Source: Pholiota molesta (lineage: Eukaryota > Basidiomycota > Agaricomycetes > Agaricales > Strophariaceae). Taken from it: a DNA stretch of 64,000 bases. The position numbers and the translations under genes are program-made. The stretch covers positions 1,178,001 through 1,242,000 of the forward strand of contig JACGCK010000005.1 of NCBI GenBank assembly GCA_014925825.1, written 5' to 3'. Below the pieces are notes generated by a model. It was not told where the DNA came from. It saw only the letters and a list, made by a program, of their open reading frames with translations, and made no database searches. Positions 34,540 to 46,783 of the stretch are shown here, in pieces. Positions within the stretch are counted from its first letter, which is position 1, and the number at the start of each line of letters is the position of its first letter.

Positions 34540-37156
34540 ATGCCCCCTCCGTCGCTCGTCGCCATCTGCATCACTGCCCTCGCCGCCGACAACGACGCCC
34601 TCTACGCCCTCCACGCCCTCCCCTTCCGTCTCGCACATCGTCCCCCCAACCTACTTAACTACCTTGTACCCGACCCCGCCGTCCTCGACCCCCGCCTCTG
34701 GGCCGCCCTCACACAGCTATACCCCTCGCTCCCACCCTTCTTTGCCGCCTATGCATTGCCCCTCGCCGACCCCGACCTTCCTCTCCTTCAATCCATACCC
34801 GCCACCCCTCTGTTCTCTCTCGTCACTCTCCTAAATCTGTCCTCATCTCAGCATCTTACGGATCAATCAATCTTCAAACTTAAATTTCTTCATGCGCTCA
34901 CCGCGCTCGACGCCTCTGACACTAAGATTACGACGTACGCGATAAAATCGCTAGTCTCTACCCTTCAGCTCAACGAGGATGAGGACAGCCCGCGTAAACA
35001 TCGTGGGCCTTGGGAGCTTCGCATTCTTTCTTTGCGCGACTGCAAACATATATGCAACGACATCTATTTCGAGTTAACCAAATTTCCCCTTCTCAGTGTC
35101 GTTGACCTCCGTGGGACTCCATGTACTCGTAACACAGCTTCTCCATTCAGGCCGAGCATGCATAGCGATTTATACCATCCGGCTACCCTCCGTGATTCTT
35201 TGCGAGCGCTGCAATCCATCCAGACAGAGTTATCCGCCTCGCCTGACCCATATATCCTCACCATTGATAAATTAAGCCACCCGCGGGCCAATGCTACTCC
35301 ATCTCAAGGATATGTTGGAATTCAGGACAGCTTTGTTGTCTTTCCATCGAACCCTGCAAGGAAGATCAATGTCGGCAATACATATATGCTCGAGCGCCAG
35401 ATCCAAGAAAGAGAGGAGCGAATCAAGCATGATAAAAATAAAGATGCCTGGTACGAGCGCAAGGAGAGACTCGAAGAAAACGATTGCTTCGAAGATAAGA
35501 AGGATACTCTCCGTGTATGTATTCTATTTCATGCACCTCCGAATTTGTGGCTCATTTCTTCCACAGAAACAGGTCAAACGCGACCTTGCAGACTCAAGTC
35601 CGCTTCAAAACGCGTCGACGCGTCTGCGCAGTTATCCAACTTCCAGCTTACGTCTGCCATCAACGTCAGCATCAGCAAGTTTGTACCCCCGACTGCCAGT
35701 GGCACGCGCACATGTCCGTTCATCTGAATCATCATCATCGCTGTCTATCAATCGTTCACATCCGAATCTGCATCACCCAAGTCCACATGCCAAACCCCTT
35801 TCCAAGCAACAACTGCCGTATCCGCATCATTCATCTGCAGCATCAGCATCAGCACTGTCGTTGGTATCGGCCCAACGCCCACCAATGCCCGCCACGGTCG
35901 CGACCGATTCAAGGCCCCTAAGTACGATTGGAAGAACTGTGATTCGGGGCGAAGACACGAACGCTGCCATTCAGAGCAGACATACAAATCACAACCAAAT
36001 TGGAAGTATGGTAGAAAGTGTAACTTCAGACCCAGGCGCTTCGTCAACAAGCTCAAGGGTCCCGTTAACCTCACTTCCAATCCCAGTTCTAAGTGACAGG
36101 ACCACTACACCTAGAGGCACAACAAACACATCCGCTGTAACGCCAGCTCAATTCTATGAACACCTTCCCCGGGCACGGCGGTCCGCGCCGGCGCTTAAGC
36201 CCGCATCTAATTCCGCTGACGCACATCTAATGCTCCACCGCGCCCCGCCTGCATACCATACCCTTAGTGAGGCGCTCGCGCAGGAGCAAGAACGGAGGAC
36301 GCATGGAAATACGAGGGCGTTGAACAATTTGAATGGTACAGCAGTGCTAAGCCAGCGTGGGAAATGGGCGCTAAATCCCAAGGAAGCGATGGATGCTGCT
36401 GTGAAGAACAGGATAGGAAGCGGTGGAGAGATGAAGAGACTGCAGATACTGCCGACGGTATCGTTGGCTAAATCAACAATACGAACAGCGTCTTCCTCCG
36501 GGCCCTCCTTTTCGTCCTCTCTTTCTGCCGCATCCTCTTCGGCAATGAGAGAGCCTCCGCCCTCGACGCAGGGGTTGTCGCGCAATCCATTCCGCAAGCG
36601 TGTGTTATCTTATCCCGATATGCCATTGTTTGGAGGTGGTGCAGAATTGCAAGCCAGCTCGAGCTCCAGTTTTAATTCCCTTGCCAGTTTTAATTCAACC
36701 TCAATGCAAGCAACTATGAAGTCACCCAGGGATTTATCCACTGCAACGCAGACGCCAGGAAGGGATAAACCAAAATCCAAGTCTGGCATGGCCATGGCAC
36801 CGCCGCCAGTTCCGCGCGCCTCTTGCACGTCGATGACTTCGCCTGCACAGCCTTCAAGTGGAACCCATAGGACCAATGCAGCTCTGACCGCAAATCCCCA
36901 GCCAAAGCCGTTCATCCCGATTTCAGAGGTGAAGGTGCCTGTCTTGTCTGACGATATGCTCCAGGAGGCGGCACAAAAGGAGGCTTCGCTCGCATCAAGG
37001 AAGAGAAATAGAGTTGACGAAGAGGCAGAAGATATACCTCTGAAATTCTCGGTGAAAAAGGTGGCTAACTCGTCGTCGATGGGGAAAATTAAGAAGCAAG
37101 AGAAAACGAAGGCTTTTGACTGGACAAGCTGGGGAAAGAAGAACACACCAACTTAA
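34540..37156 (+). CDS. LRR-containing protein with long Ser-rich tail, function unknown
   Basis: Two exons, 34540-35514 and 35567-37156, GT-AG, 854 residues. The N-terminal third (MPPPSLVAICITALAADND) holds degenerate leucine-rich repeats: LFSLVTLLNLSSSQHLTD, LTALDASDTKITTYAIKSL, LRILSLRDCKHICND, LLSVVDLRGTPC. That pattern is seen in F-box/LRR-type adaptor proteins, although I see no clear F-box. A charged helix (ERQIQEREERIKHDKNKDAW) spans the end of exon 1. The second half is low-complexity Ser/Pro/Thr/Ala-rich, ending in a basic segment (SRKRNRVDEEAED, KKQEKTKAFDWTSWGKK). An upstream in-frame ATG at 34429 would overlap the candidate FKS1 start, so 34540 is preferred. Role unknown. Confidence 0.8.
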
Positions 37157-37409
37157 CTCATCTTACTCGCGCTTGCTCTTGTTTCATATATGTATATTTT
37201 CATATTTCTAGAGTAATATGTAGTACTGAGTGTTTTGTTACATGTACAATACCCAAGAAAGATCGCCGGTACACATTGGTCAAGTGTGGAGCTCGCAATC
37301 ACGGTCCGGAACAGCCGTCCCTTTGTAAATCCTGCCATCACGAAATCGCAAAATGTCTATTTGAACTTGCCTTGTCCCCAGTTTGAGCCTCTAAATCTAA
37401 ATCTACAAA

Positions 37410-38056
37410 ATGGCCTCTGCTCCGCGTTATCTCAGGCGCACTATGAAGGCTTTGCTTCCTTCCCAGAATATAGCGAAAAAAGTAGCCTTCCACGCCTCTG
37501 CCACTGCGAACGACATGGTCGCCCCGCCAGACCCTGTCTCACACATGCGGCCCATAATCTACGACGACCCGCCTGCGCCACAGCCTGAGGGAGCATACGT
37601 GCGGCACCCGTACTCGCTTTCTGAATTTCAGACCGTAGCGGGCAGGGACGGGAGCATGACACTCGGTGACAATGAGCTGCAGTTCAAACTCATGAGGCAA
37701 CAGCTTGATGCGCTGCATCAGAACTTCTGGCTTGATGTGTGTCTTTATTCAACGTGTCATTGGGTTCTTTCTTTTCGTTGGTCGTTAATGTCCATTTTTT
37801 TTCTAAACAGAGCAATACACGCTTTTATTCCGCAAAGCAGAGCGTGCTGAGCAGTCTTCCTGAGAACGCGACAGCACGGGATAAAGAGGTGGCACTGTCC
37901 GTGTTCTACCGGAAATGGGTCATGCAGGACAAGGAACGGACAGATGAATACACGGTCGAATGGCGGAAACGGAATTCCCAGCTCATCGCAATGTCTGCGC
38001 GCGTCGAATTCGCAAAGCTAAAGGCTCACCTATCCTCCCTTTTCAAAAGCTCGTAA
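37410..38056 (+). CDS. COA8: COA8/APOPT1-like mitochondrial cytochrome c oxidase assembly factor
   Basis: Two exons, 37410-37736 and 37811-38056, 190 residues. The N-terminus is a clear mitochondrial presequence (MASAPRYLRRTMKALLPSQ). The core matches the COA8 (APOP1) family layout: DPVSHMRPIIYDDPP, HPYSLSEF, then LMRQQLDALHQNFWLDSNTRF and a charged helix with YRKWVMQDKERTDEY. COA8 proteins protect complex IV assembly under oxidative stress in animals; the role in fungi is inferred. The gene converges with NUP133, with only 90 bp between stop codons. Confidence 0.78.
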
Positions 38057-38146
38057 TTACGACAGCTCACTCACGAAACCGATACCCACATTAACGATAC
38101 GACACGACAACAACAAAAACACTAGATTAGAGGCAGGTTGCGATTA

Positions 38147-41100
38147 CTATTGTCCCTCCTCCCATTCAACTTCGCCTGCTGCCAGTTCATGAATACGTGT
38201 AAACACATCGCCAAGGTCAAGCTCGCCGAGAGCATCTTGCTCAGAACTATAATCGTTGATCAGCGCCTCCACTTGTTCTACCGACATCCCAGGCCAGCGG
38301 GATGCGATTTCTTCCTTAGACGGGATCATCAGCGCTTCGTTGGGTCCAATAATTGGGCCGTCATCCCTTTGCAAAACTGAACAGAGGGTAGCATATAGGG
38401 CTGTGCTTTGGTAACGGGCATTTAGCTCATCGTCGGAGACGTCTTCTGTTTTTTGTATGCTTTCCCAACTAGTGTGCACATTAGAAACAGTTACTCTGTT
38501 CAATAGATATAGGAGACGTACTCGTCGTGCAGGTATACCCGGCGCCACACGGTCCTGAAAGCAGACGCTTTTCGTGCCTCCGGTAGATTCTAGTGTACAA
38601 TCATATCAAAATGAGGTACCAAAATGAAAGGGCACGACCCACAGTAACAGAGCTCAGTAGATGAAGACTCGTCGCATAGTCTTCAACAGTGTCTGAATTG
38701 TCTTTTAGCGTCAATAGTTCCACGATATCCTCGATGGATACGGCTTTTCTTTGCAGTAATTGTCGCAGGATATCTTTGAAAATCTGTCAGAAAAAAATAA
38801 ATCAGAATCCACATGTGAATTAGTCGAACCACATTTCAACTCACATGAAGAAAGGCTTGTTTGCCCATTATTTTCTCCCCTTTTGCTTTAACAATTGTAT
38901 CCAGTTGGCCATCGATAGATTGTCGGGAGCGAGCTTGGACGAGAACAGAGCGGATTTCGTCCAGCAGTCTCTCGTGTACACTGACGAAGTCAAGACCATC
39001 GTGGAATGCTGGAAATTTTGGGGTCAACACAGCATTATGAAGTATAAACGTGGAAGGGCATACCGTTCAAGGCGGATTCGTCCATAGAGGTATCCGAATC
39101 TTGCATTTGAGCCAGATATGACAATTTTCCGATGCTCAACATCAGCTTTGATAAATGAGTCAGTATAGTCAGATAGCATTCAGAATGAAAGGAACTTACA
39201 TGTTTCGCTTCCAGATTACTTGCTCCTTCAGCATCTTGGAGGAGAGCCAACGCAGCTGATCCATGGCTGGATTTGCCAAGATCGCGTATCCACGAAATTG
39301 CGATATTGGGGTATTGCCTAAAGAAGGCATCTATGTAGGCGCCTCGCTGTGCTTCTTGGCGAACATAGTCGAACCTCGCCTAAAATCATAGGACAATATC
39401 TGTGAATGAGAAAATTAAATTAATTTAAATATATCAACAACGAACCGTGTTGGATATACCACTGGAAAAGTTCGTTTGTGAAGTCCTCTTTGAAAAGTTG
39501 GATATATGATTGAATCCTCTCCGCGTTTGGGTTTTCTTCGGGGGGGTAAACGGTATCTCGGTGGCATAATGCGACGAGAGTGGCGAAGTCGTGGTATTTT
39601 TCTGCGAGGGCATATGCTGCCTCGGCATATCCACATCTTCCTAAAGAAAAAGATCAGACTGCCATTATTTCAAGTAAAAGATGGCACATACGCAAAGTTT
39701 CAAGCACTTCCGGTCGCAAGACTGCAAATCTTTGCTGGAGCTCGTCAAAATCTCGCTGACTATCTGTTCCGGTGCTAAAAAGAAATACCGCGTCAGTTTT
39801 TGGTGTGTGATAACGATTTGTTGATGTAGCCAATCACCTAGCCAGCCAGTCCAGTCTCTCTTTGATAGATTCGAACAACACCGAAGCAAGCGAAGGAAGT
39901 TGGGAACCTGGTTCTCTATCTTTTCCACGACCGATGTTGATTCTATTGTTTTTGTCGTAAAGTCGAATAGTGACAGAACAGCGTCAATGATGCTTGGCTT
40001 GCTTGTCCATGTATTGATCATCGGAAGCTCAATGCCATATACTCCAAGATTGTATGCCCTGTACTGGGACGCGGATCGGAGGACGGTCTGCAACAAACAT
40101 TAGCTTGAAGAAAACAAATTCTAACAAAAGGAGCTTACCACAACACTCGATTAGCTTCCGGAAGGAGCGCATTCACATTTCCGGTGGGTGATTTTGCTGC
40201 AGCATTCACAAGATCTGCAACTTTCTTCAACAGCCTGCCAATGTCTCTTATATGTGAGCGGAAGAAGACTCTCATAACATCTTCATGGGCCCCATCGCGA
40301 AGTTCTCCCATTAAAGCCACAACGGCATCTTTGAGAACGCTCTGCGAATGTGATGTCCTGCAGAAAATGATTACGATACATTAACTTGCTGCAGCCGAAA
40401 AATACACGCACGATAGGAATTGATTGTAGCTGAGCCATAGTTGGTGGGAGCTATATAGTTTCTCTGCATCTATGGCGAGCTTTTGACGACTTTGGCGCGA
40501 CATCTGATTGTAGCAGTTTGTTCAATACTGCCAGAAACAAAGATATGTTCATTTTCATCTCTCACCTTGACCAACACGCCATTCTCGTTGATGAAGCCAA
40601 TGAGCCAACTAAGTCTGTCCTTGCGCCCGGCAAGCTGTGTAGTCAAATCCGGACTTTGTCGGACAACTTCTGAATCTGCCGTGAACAATGAGTTAACATA
40701 TTTGTCTAGCGGAGTTTCGATAATCAACCAACCTGATTTGAGGACAGCTTGGCTGAGTTGCTCAGCACCTTGCATTAGTGCCTCTTCGTTCAACTCAGGT
40801 GGGAAGCTGAATTTCAGTGGATTCTATTCAAGTCTGTTCAGAAATGCTAAGGCAAATATTTAATGAGATGTGTTACCAAAGGAGAAGCACCATAGAGAAT
40901 GGCTTGCATCATGGTAGATTTGATGAGATTTGTATGGCCGGTCCTGAAATATGTATATATGAAGGTTAATAGCTGCTCAGCATCTGTAATATGTCGAACA
41001 TTGCATACTCAGGCTTGAAAGCGTCGATTTTTTCAAGATCGAGAGAAACCTTCATCATTGACGTAGCGGTCAAAATGAGAAGAAAGTTGGAAGTCGGGCT

Positions 41101-42781
41101 GACGCCGAGACCAAGAGTTCTGTCGTTCGTCGATTTCAGCTCAAGACGATCGCGATATTCTGATCCTGAATATACATTTGAGTACAAGCACTTGCAGAAA
41201 CGAACGAGCACTACCTCGAGCGACAAGAGCGATTGCATCCCCAAATTGGACGCTAATGATGGACCCGCCGTATATGGGCAGAATGCGCGGATGAACTGGC
41301 GGTCCTGGTCTGCTTGTCTACCAAACACACATGAGCAATGGCATATGAAGATGCATAGCTAGCTTACAGTTTGGTAGGGAACGCTTCTCAAATTCTTAAC
41401 AGCAAATCCAGCCGCAGAAACATCCAGTTCTGCAAGAGCGTAGAGTCGCCTAAAATCATCGGTGACCTCCTTTCCGGAATAAGAGACCAGAATGGCTAGA
41501 TTATTGTCACTAGAATAGCTGTAAGTGGAGCTCTTGACCTAGATATATTCATCCGAACCTGAATATGGCAAGATCAGAAAGTTCAAGGTCTTCGCATGTT
41601 GCCTCGGAGCCTTGGTTGCTCGTCTTTTCCAAAACCCTCTCCGAGAGAAGGATAGTCAAGTCTTGATCCAAGATTGGTTCTTCCCAGCCTTCAGACTTCA
41701 TATGCCATTGTTGGATGCGTCCATTAGCAAGTGCCCAGACATCTCTGTCTCCATTTGCAGCAGAATAACCCACGGCGACGGCGTGTATGTGTTTAGAAAC
41801 ATCTTTGGTATCCAAAGAGGGCGTCGATGTAGCAGATGGAAGAAAGAAAGAAGTAAGTCTCGAAAATGTGTGTGTCGCAGTGGGCCTCGCAAATGCTCGA
41901 ACAGATAAATGATATTTTCCTCCTGTAGAGGTGAGGACGAGACGGTATAAGCTCCCATACGATGTTGAAAGAATGTACGTTTGGGCCTTTGCATTGTAAG
42001 GATGGTAGTACAATTATGAGAATACCTGAAACTTACATCGGCACGAACGAGATTGGTGATCTCTTCGTCGTTTTCCATATCCTCGAGTTGAGATCCAACA
42101 TAATTATCTCCGCCGGCCAACCCAATGCCTATGCTATCCCAGAATCGAATCTGACCCGCTGCCGAAACAAGAATGAGCCCGGGTTCGCGAGAAGAACCTT
42201 GAGGAACAAGAGTGTGGAAGGGTGGTCTAGGAGATCTCGTATCTTGTGGACATGAAAAGATATAGCATGTTGGAATCCCCTTGATTGCCTTGAATGAATG
42301 ATTAGAATAATGATACAGCAAACTACACGATCACATTACTTGAGCATGTTGCCATACAAAACAGGTTTGTACGGAAGTTACAAGCGCGAATCCTGTTATC
42401 GTGTCAATCTCTCCAGAGTATGGATCCTTATTAAAGTCTTGAAAGGCCCGTCAATGAGTGGGTATTTAAGCCAGAATATGCACACGCACCCGATGTCCGC
42501 AATACTTGTTTGACCTCCAGAGGCAGATTTGCGTAGAATGACACAGACATCTCATCTGTCTTAGCAAATAACATATCTCCTCCGATCCTAGATAGACTCC
42601 TGTCCGTCATAATGGAGCTTCGTTCGTCGATGTCCATTGCCGACGCGACTGAACTCGAATCGGTGATGAAGGATGGGGTAGCAGCCAGTCGGTGAGGCCG
42701 CTGAAGTCTGGACGGTGATGTGGCTCTATTTTGAAGCCTCGAAGAGCGACGAGGTGCAGGAGAAGGGGAGAAAGTGGCCAT
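38147..42781 (-). CDS. NUP133: Nucleoporin Nup133
   Basis: Scaffold nucleoporin of the Y-complex (Nup84/Nup107-160), needed for nuclear-pore assembly and mRNA export. The start ATG at 42781 gives a basic Ser/Pro/Arg-rich leader (MATFSPSPAPRRSSRLQN). The N-terminal beta-propeller region shows MSVSFYANLPLEVKQVLRTS, TCFVWQHAQAIKGIPTCYIF, PGLILVSAAGQIRFWDSIG and TQ/AQTYILSTSYGSLYRL. The alpha-solenoid C-terminal half includes QLSQAVLKS, LPEANRVL, YNLGVYGIELPMINTWTSKP and SIGKLSYLAQMQDSD, ending ADLDVFTR-type DLGDVFTRIHELA..EEGQ (stop TAG 38147-38149). Many short introns; expected length about 1,150-1,200 residues. Family assignment rests on ordered similarity over the whole length as remembered. 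Confidence 0.88.
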
Positions 42782-42992
42782 GGCGCTGAGTATACGCCCT
42801 GGTATGTAGTGGCAAAGACGCGACGTTCTGAGGTCAAACTTATTTCCTTGTTGGGAGTTATTGTTGACGCTTGTGGCAAAACAGGCTCCCGGGCCGGCTT
42901 CGAATTGAACTTTCTCTTCCTTTCAACCTTGCTTTCAACTTCCTTGTCATGCATACTACCAGCATACAAATTGCATTCTACTTCAGCTATCT

Positions 42993-44030
42993 CTACTTCT
43001 TGTGAGCTATAATGACATCCACTTTATAGGGATACTCGAAAATCCCTTGCGGTTCATCGATCCAAACTTTCTCTTTGTCTTCGTCAACGATTTTCCGAAT
43101 GGCATCCTGCACCTCTGCCTTCTTGTCTGCAGGTAGAACAGCAACGTAGCTTTTGCTAGACGCTCGATCGACTACAGATTCCTTTGTCCCTTGTATGTGG
43201 TACGACCACCTCTTATGCTCGTGAGGCTGAAAGTGTTTCTGATAAGAAGGGGTGTCGAAAGTCTGCTTCCAATAACCATGGCGAAATTGGGGGGTTCCTT
43301 GTTCGTGAACTTCAATGAGATCCCTAACCTGAGCTACCCATTTGGCCCCATCCCTATATAAACTATAAATCAATCACAAGTCAGTAACAAGTGAAAGACA
43401 TGGCCATACCTGTCCTCCAAATTCCAAACAAGGGCAAGTGTTCCATTAGGCTTGAGAATACGAGCAAATTCAGCTGATGCTTTGTCGTAATCTGGACACC
43501 AATGATAAGCCTCATGGATATGTCAATAAACGAAACCCGGGATAATGATTGTATTTTACCTGAGCTATCACTACAAGATCAGCCCATCCGTCCTCCACAC
43601 CAGTGGCATCGAAGAAACCTTCAGACAGGGATATACGATCGTCTTTGACTCTCTGAGCGAACATGTCTCTCATTCCTTGGCTAGGTTCCACCGCCTTCAA
43701 AAATCTTATTCTGCATTCCACTTCGGGTCAGCGAGGATAGCGCGAGTGAATATGCCAGTCCCGGAACCAATTCTTGTGCATAAATTAGAGTTAGAATCAT
43801 GATCTTTTGAAAATCGTGCACGAACTCGACAATATTCAGAGGCCCTGTTTCCGTTGTGGACTCCTAATGAAATCAAGAGTAAATGGCTGGTACGTTGGCC
43901 GAATCCTACATATCGTTGGGAAGAGATTTAGTGATAAGATTCTCTGTCCTCATTACCGTTCCTACCGATCGTATAATTCGTTCGTGCCTGGCCCAAATCC
44001 TGTCTGAGCAACTTTGTGGACAGATGTCAT
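42993..44030 (-). CDS. SAM-dependent class I methyltransferase (UbiE/Crg1-like)
   Basis: Starts MTSVHKVAQTGFGPGTNELYDR (exon 43966-44030). The substrate is unknown. Family blocks: IRPTYQPFTLDFIR, motif I VEIGSGTGIFTRA (about 43770-43730), the acidic motif FLKAVEPSQGMRDMF, ISLSEGFFDATGVEDGWADLVV, AYHWCPDYDKASAEFARILKPNGTL (post-motif region), and the tail FEYPYKVDVIIAHKK with stop TAG 42993-42995. The conserved frame breaks at 43863-43864 (CTCCTAATG on the plus strand): FIR and ES lie in frames that join if one G is added to a GG. Probably a sequence error, otherwise a pseudogene. A TATATAAAGG box lies 46 bp upstream of the ATG. Confidence 0.8.
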
Positions 44031-44598
44031 GATAGCGGCGTTATCTAATGAGGCAAAGATACGATTCTTGCTCAACCTTTATATAGACTTCCAACTCCCA
44101 AATGGCAGTCGCGAATTTGCGTAGACTTGCGTCAATATTAGCCATTGCAGCCGCATGCCGGCACACCTTCCGCGGTCGGAAGTAAGACCGTGGATGTGAC
44201 AAGGCGTGTTCCCACGAGTCTTGCCACACGAGAACCCAAAAGACAGTTGAAGAGCTGAATTCCAGGCCGACTATCTACGTACACCAAGTCGGCCTTAAAT
44301 ACTCTACGGATGTCTAATACGTCATAACTAGATAGTTTTTAAACATAAGGTTTTTCGGAATATGGAGAGAGTGGGGAGTGTAAACAAAACGAAAGAAACA
44401 AATAAAAAGTTCTAAGTCAATAAGATAAGATAAGATAAAGAGTCGTGCTGTGAGGTCGCTAGCGATCCGTCACATACGCCCTCCATCTGATGTGTAATAT
44501 CAGATACGTACGAAGAGAACGTTGAATAAAAGAAGTCTAAGTCAAAAGTTAAATTGTAAGTAAGAGCCCGTCTTAAAGAAAAGAATAAAAAGACTTGT
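44031..44598. other. Intergenic region, candidate 3' LTR of the gypsy element
   Basis: Lies just after the stop of the probable third ORF of the gypsy element. A minus-strand stretch could start with TGTGACGG (44474) and end near ..CTATCA (44030), with the TATA box inside, which would suit an LTR. With no second LTR in the window this is not proven. A short GATAA microsatellite sits near 44420-44440. Confidence 0.25.
44076..44085 (-). promoter_or_regulatory. TATA box of the methyltransferase gene
   Basis: TATATAAAGG on the minus strand, 46 bp before ATG 44030; the same 10-mer precedes the gene at 44599-45797. Confidence 0.5.
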
Positions 44599-45797
44599 TC
44601 AAAAGTTACGCTGCTTCTTGATAGCAGACGAAACGCTCCCGGACCCAGGAACACGGCGCTTCTTGCCAATTCCCAAGCTCTCAGCCGCCGCGCGCATGAT
44701 AATGGTGTTGATCAACCCAGCGTCGACGTCCTCGCCAAAGAGGTCTATGAGCTGCATCGCCTGCCTGACACGCTCCGGGTGAGGATAGTTCACGTGTAGA
44801 GGGTACGCGCCAGTGTAGGTAATCGAGCCGTCGGAATGGATCATGGGTAACTTGGCCGGCTGAAGGGATCTCCGTTGAGCGCATGTGCGACATAGCGATA
44901 CCCGAACGGTTCGACAAGTCGCACACGTCGCTCGGGATGGCCGCGGGTATTGTTAAGCTCGGAAGCGTACCGGAGCACCGCCTTGAGTAACGCCGCAGGA
45001 ACCTCGAGAACTTGACCGTCCGGGTAGGCGAGAAGGAAATCACCATTAGCCCCAAAGAAGAGCTTCGAAAATCCAGGCACCGGGTTATTGAGCGCCGGAA
45101 CGGTCTGCAAGGCGTTGATGTTGGGTACGGGCAGTGCTGCGGCCGCGGGGGCAGGAGCGAAGAAGCCGGCGTTGTTATTCCCAAGAGCCGGAGCCTGAGG
45201 CGTCTGGGGAACGGACTGGGCAGCGTACATCGGAGCGGGGGTGTGAACAGGCGTAGGCGCGGGAGGGTCAACCATAACGACGTCACCGGACCCTGTACCT
45301 GGAGCGCCTAAGTCGAGCTGGTGATCGTGATGCTGATACTGATGGTTGATTGCCGAAGCATCAGGATTGTTCGTGGATTGCGGGGCCGGGCCTACGATCA
45401 CAGAAGCGCTGGACGAAGCTTCTTGTGGCGTCATGATCGTCTCGGCACCAGTGTATGGAAGCTGGCTGAGAGTATTGGCAGAGGTAGAAGCGATGTTCGA
45501 AGGCTCGGGATTGGAAGGAACGTTGGGAACTTTGGAAAGGGAAGAATAAGCAGGGGGGGCAGGAGAATAGGAAGCAGGAGAAGTAGGAGAATAATGAATG
45601 TAGTCGGAAGAAGGAACGGGAGGAGCGATGTCGGTGTCGGTGAGGAGGGAAGTGTGGTTGGAGGTAGCGTTGTCGATGGATTTAGAGGAAGAAGGAGTGT
45701 TATTGGATGTGTTGAGAGATGGAGTGGAAGTGGAAGCGGTGGCAGATTGGGCGGCTTTGGACGCGCGCTTACTCTTGGTGGGGGTGGAAGAGCTCAT
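44599..45797 (-). CDS. Pro/Ser-rich protein with conserved C-terminal domain; probable ORF3 of the gypsy element, frame broken once
   Basis: ATG 45797 (MSSSTPTKSKRASK) opens about 210 residues of Ser/Thr/Pro/Ala low complexity, then an ordered part: FSKLFFGANGDFLLAYPDGQ, RVRLVEPFGYRYVAHALNGD. The frame stops at TGA 44841-44843, but the obvious continuation (KLPMIHSDGSITYTGAYPL, ERVRQAMQLIDLFGEDVDAG, ending GIGKKRRVPGSGS..KKQRNF) lies in the next frame and joins if one base is added at about 44862. The ATGA overlap there is therefore probably an artefact. No known domain recognised. Once the KDZ element is removed, this ORF begins right at the end of the gypsy pol gene on the same strand, so it is inferred to belong to that element. 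Confidence 0.6.
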
Positions 45798-45854
45798 GAG
45801 GACGATGATGGTGGTTTGGGATGAAGATGAGGGATGCCTTGTCGCCTTCCTGAG

Positions 45855-45864
45855 CCTTTATATA
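45855..45864 (-). promoter_or_regulatory. TATA box upstream of the 44.6-45.8 kb ORF
   Basis: TATATAAAGG on the minus strand, about 58 bp before ATG 45797 and just outside the KDZ element. Confidence 0.45.
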
Positions 45865-45880
45865 GTTTTCCGAGGACTCA

Positions 45881-45888
45881 GTACCAAC
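45881..45888. repeat. Left target-site duplication of the KDZ element
   Basis: GTACCAAC; the right copy at 58167-58174 is GTACCAAA, matching in the first 7 of 8 bases. Confidence 0.65.
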
Positions 45889-45982
45889 ACCAGTTACTGG
45901 CAGTATGATGTATCAACCCATGCATATTGGCATTCATGAGTGATATATCCACGCTGCCAATTTGCATTGGGGCTTAGCTGGG
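45889..45982 (+). repeat. Left terminal inverted repeat of the KDZ element
   Basis: Begins ACCAGTTACTGGCAG. A roughly 60-bp core (CATGCATATTGG.. to ..CTTAGCTGGG) is inverted and apparently unchanged at 58072-58135; the outer 30 bp are diverged between the two ends. Confidence 0.8.
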
Positions 45983-46783
45983 CCTATCTGGGAACAGTAT
46001 TTCAATCTCAGCTACATCTCAGCTACATATCAGTAGAATGATCACCTGATTCTTTTTTCACATGACATTTCTTACCACCACATGACTCAACCACATGACT
46101 CAACTTTACTAGGGGTGGGAAATTCTCAAAATGGTAATTGACCATACTGCAGGGGATGCATTTGTGTGGTTTGTCCGCACTGTCTGAGCAAATATAGAGG
46201 TATTTTATATGGATAGATTCGCATTTTTAAACTGAATCTAGTGGTGAAGGTTTCATAATTTTAGCTATAGCCGTTCACCTTTAATTCACCAAATACTGAA
46301 CTCAGTTCGTATAAATGCTCTCTTTCTCGGCCAAAAATGGCTCGTTTTTCGATTTCCAAAAGCAAGCTTGTAGGCACGTTTATTGCGCTTATAAAACAAG
46401 TTTATTTATAATAATAGGCGCCGCCATTCTTGCTCTATAGTACATTTACTTTTAAATATATTGCGCACTTTAGCACCTTCAAAATTGCATATATTGCAAT
46501 ATATAAAATGCCATAAAATAGCTCTGCTCAATACGTTTCTAACAGTACCAGTATGTTATTTATTGGTGTCGTGTAGCTATTCCTATAGCAAATGCGCTGG
46601 CATGATTTACATTTGTCTCGGGGGCTCGGGTACATGCACATCAAATATTCGGATCAAGCATCGCGGTAACCGACGGCTCCTCACTATTGATGTATGATGT
46701 CATGATCTATTTCAGGCGTCTACGCTAATTATTGCCGAAAACATGGGCTATATATATACTAAGAAAGAAAAGACAGTACGCCA
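45983..46783. other. Left subterminal non-coding region of the KDZ element
   Basis: No ORF. It contains two exact ATGACTCA boxes 13 bp apart (46082-46089 and 46095-46102; the Gcn4/AP-1 core), a tandem CTCAGCTACAT, and very AT-rich sequence with short palindromes near 46340 and 46490. Confidence 0.5.

Noticed and set aside
35748..37146. Antisense ORFs across the LRR gene tail
   Set aside because: Created by the Ser-rich low-complexity codons of the sense gene.
42607..42969. ORF upstream of NUP133 with basic coding-like sequence
   Set aside because: It overlaps the NUP133 start in another frame and cannot be joined to it; at most an upstream ORF.
44841..44844. ATGA stop/start overlap between two ORFs, suggesting translational coupling
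   Set aside because: The two frames are parts of one protein and join by one base, as at nine other sites in the window; coupling of this kind is not expected in a fungus.
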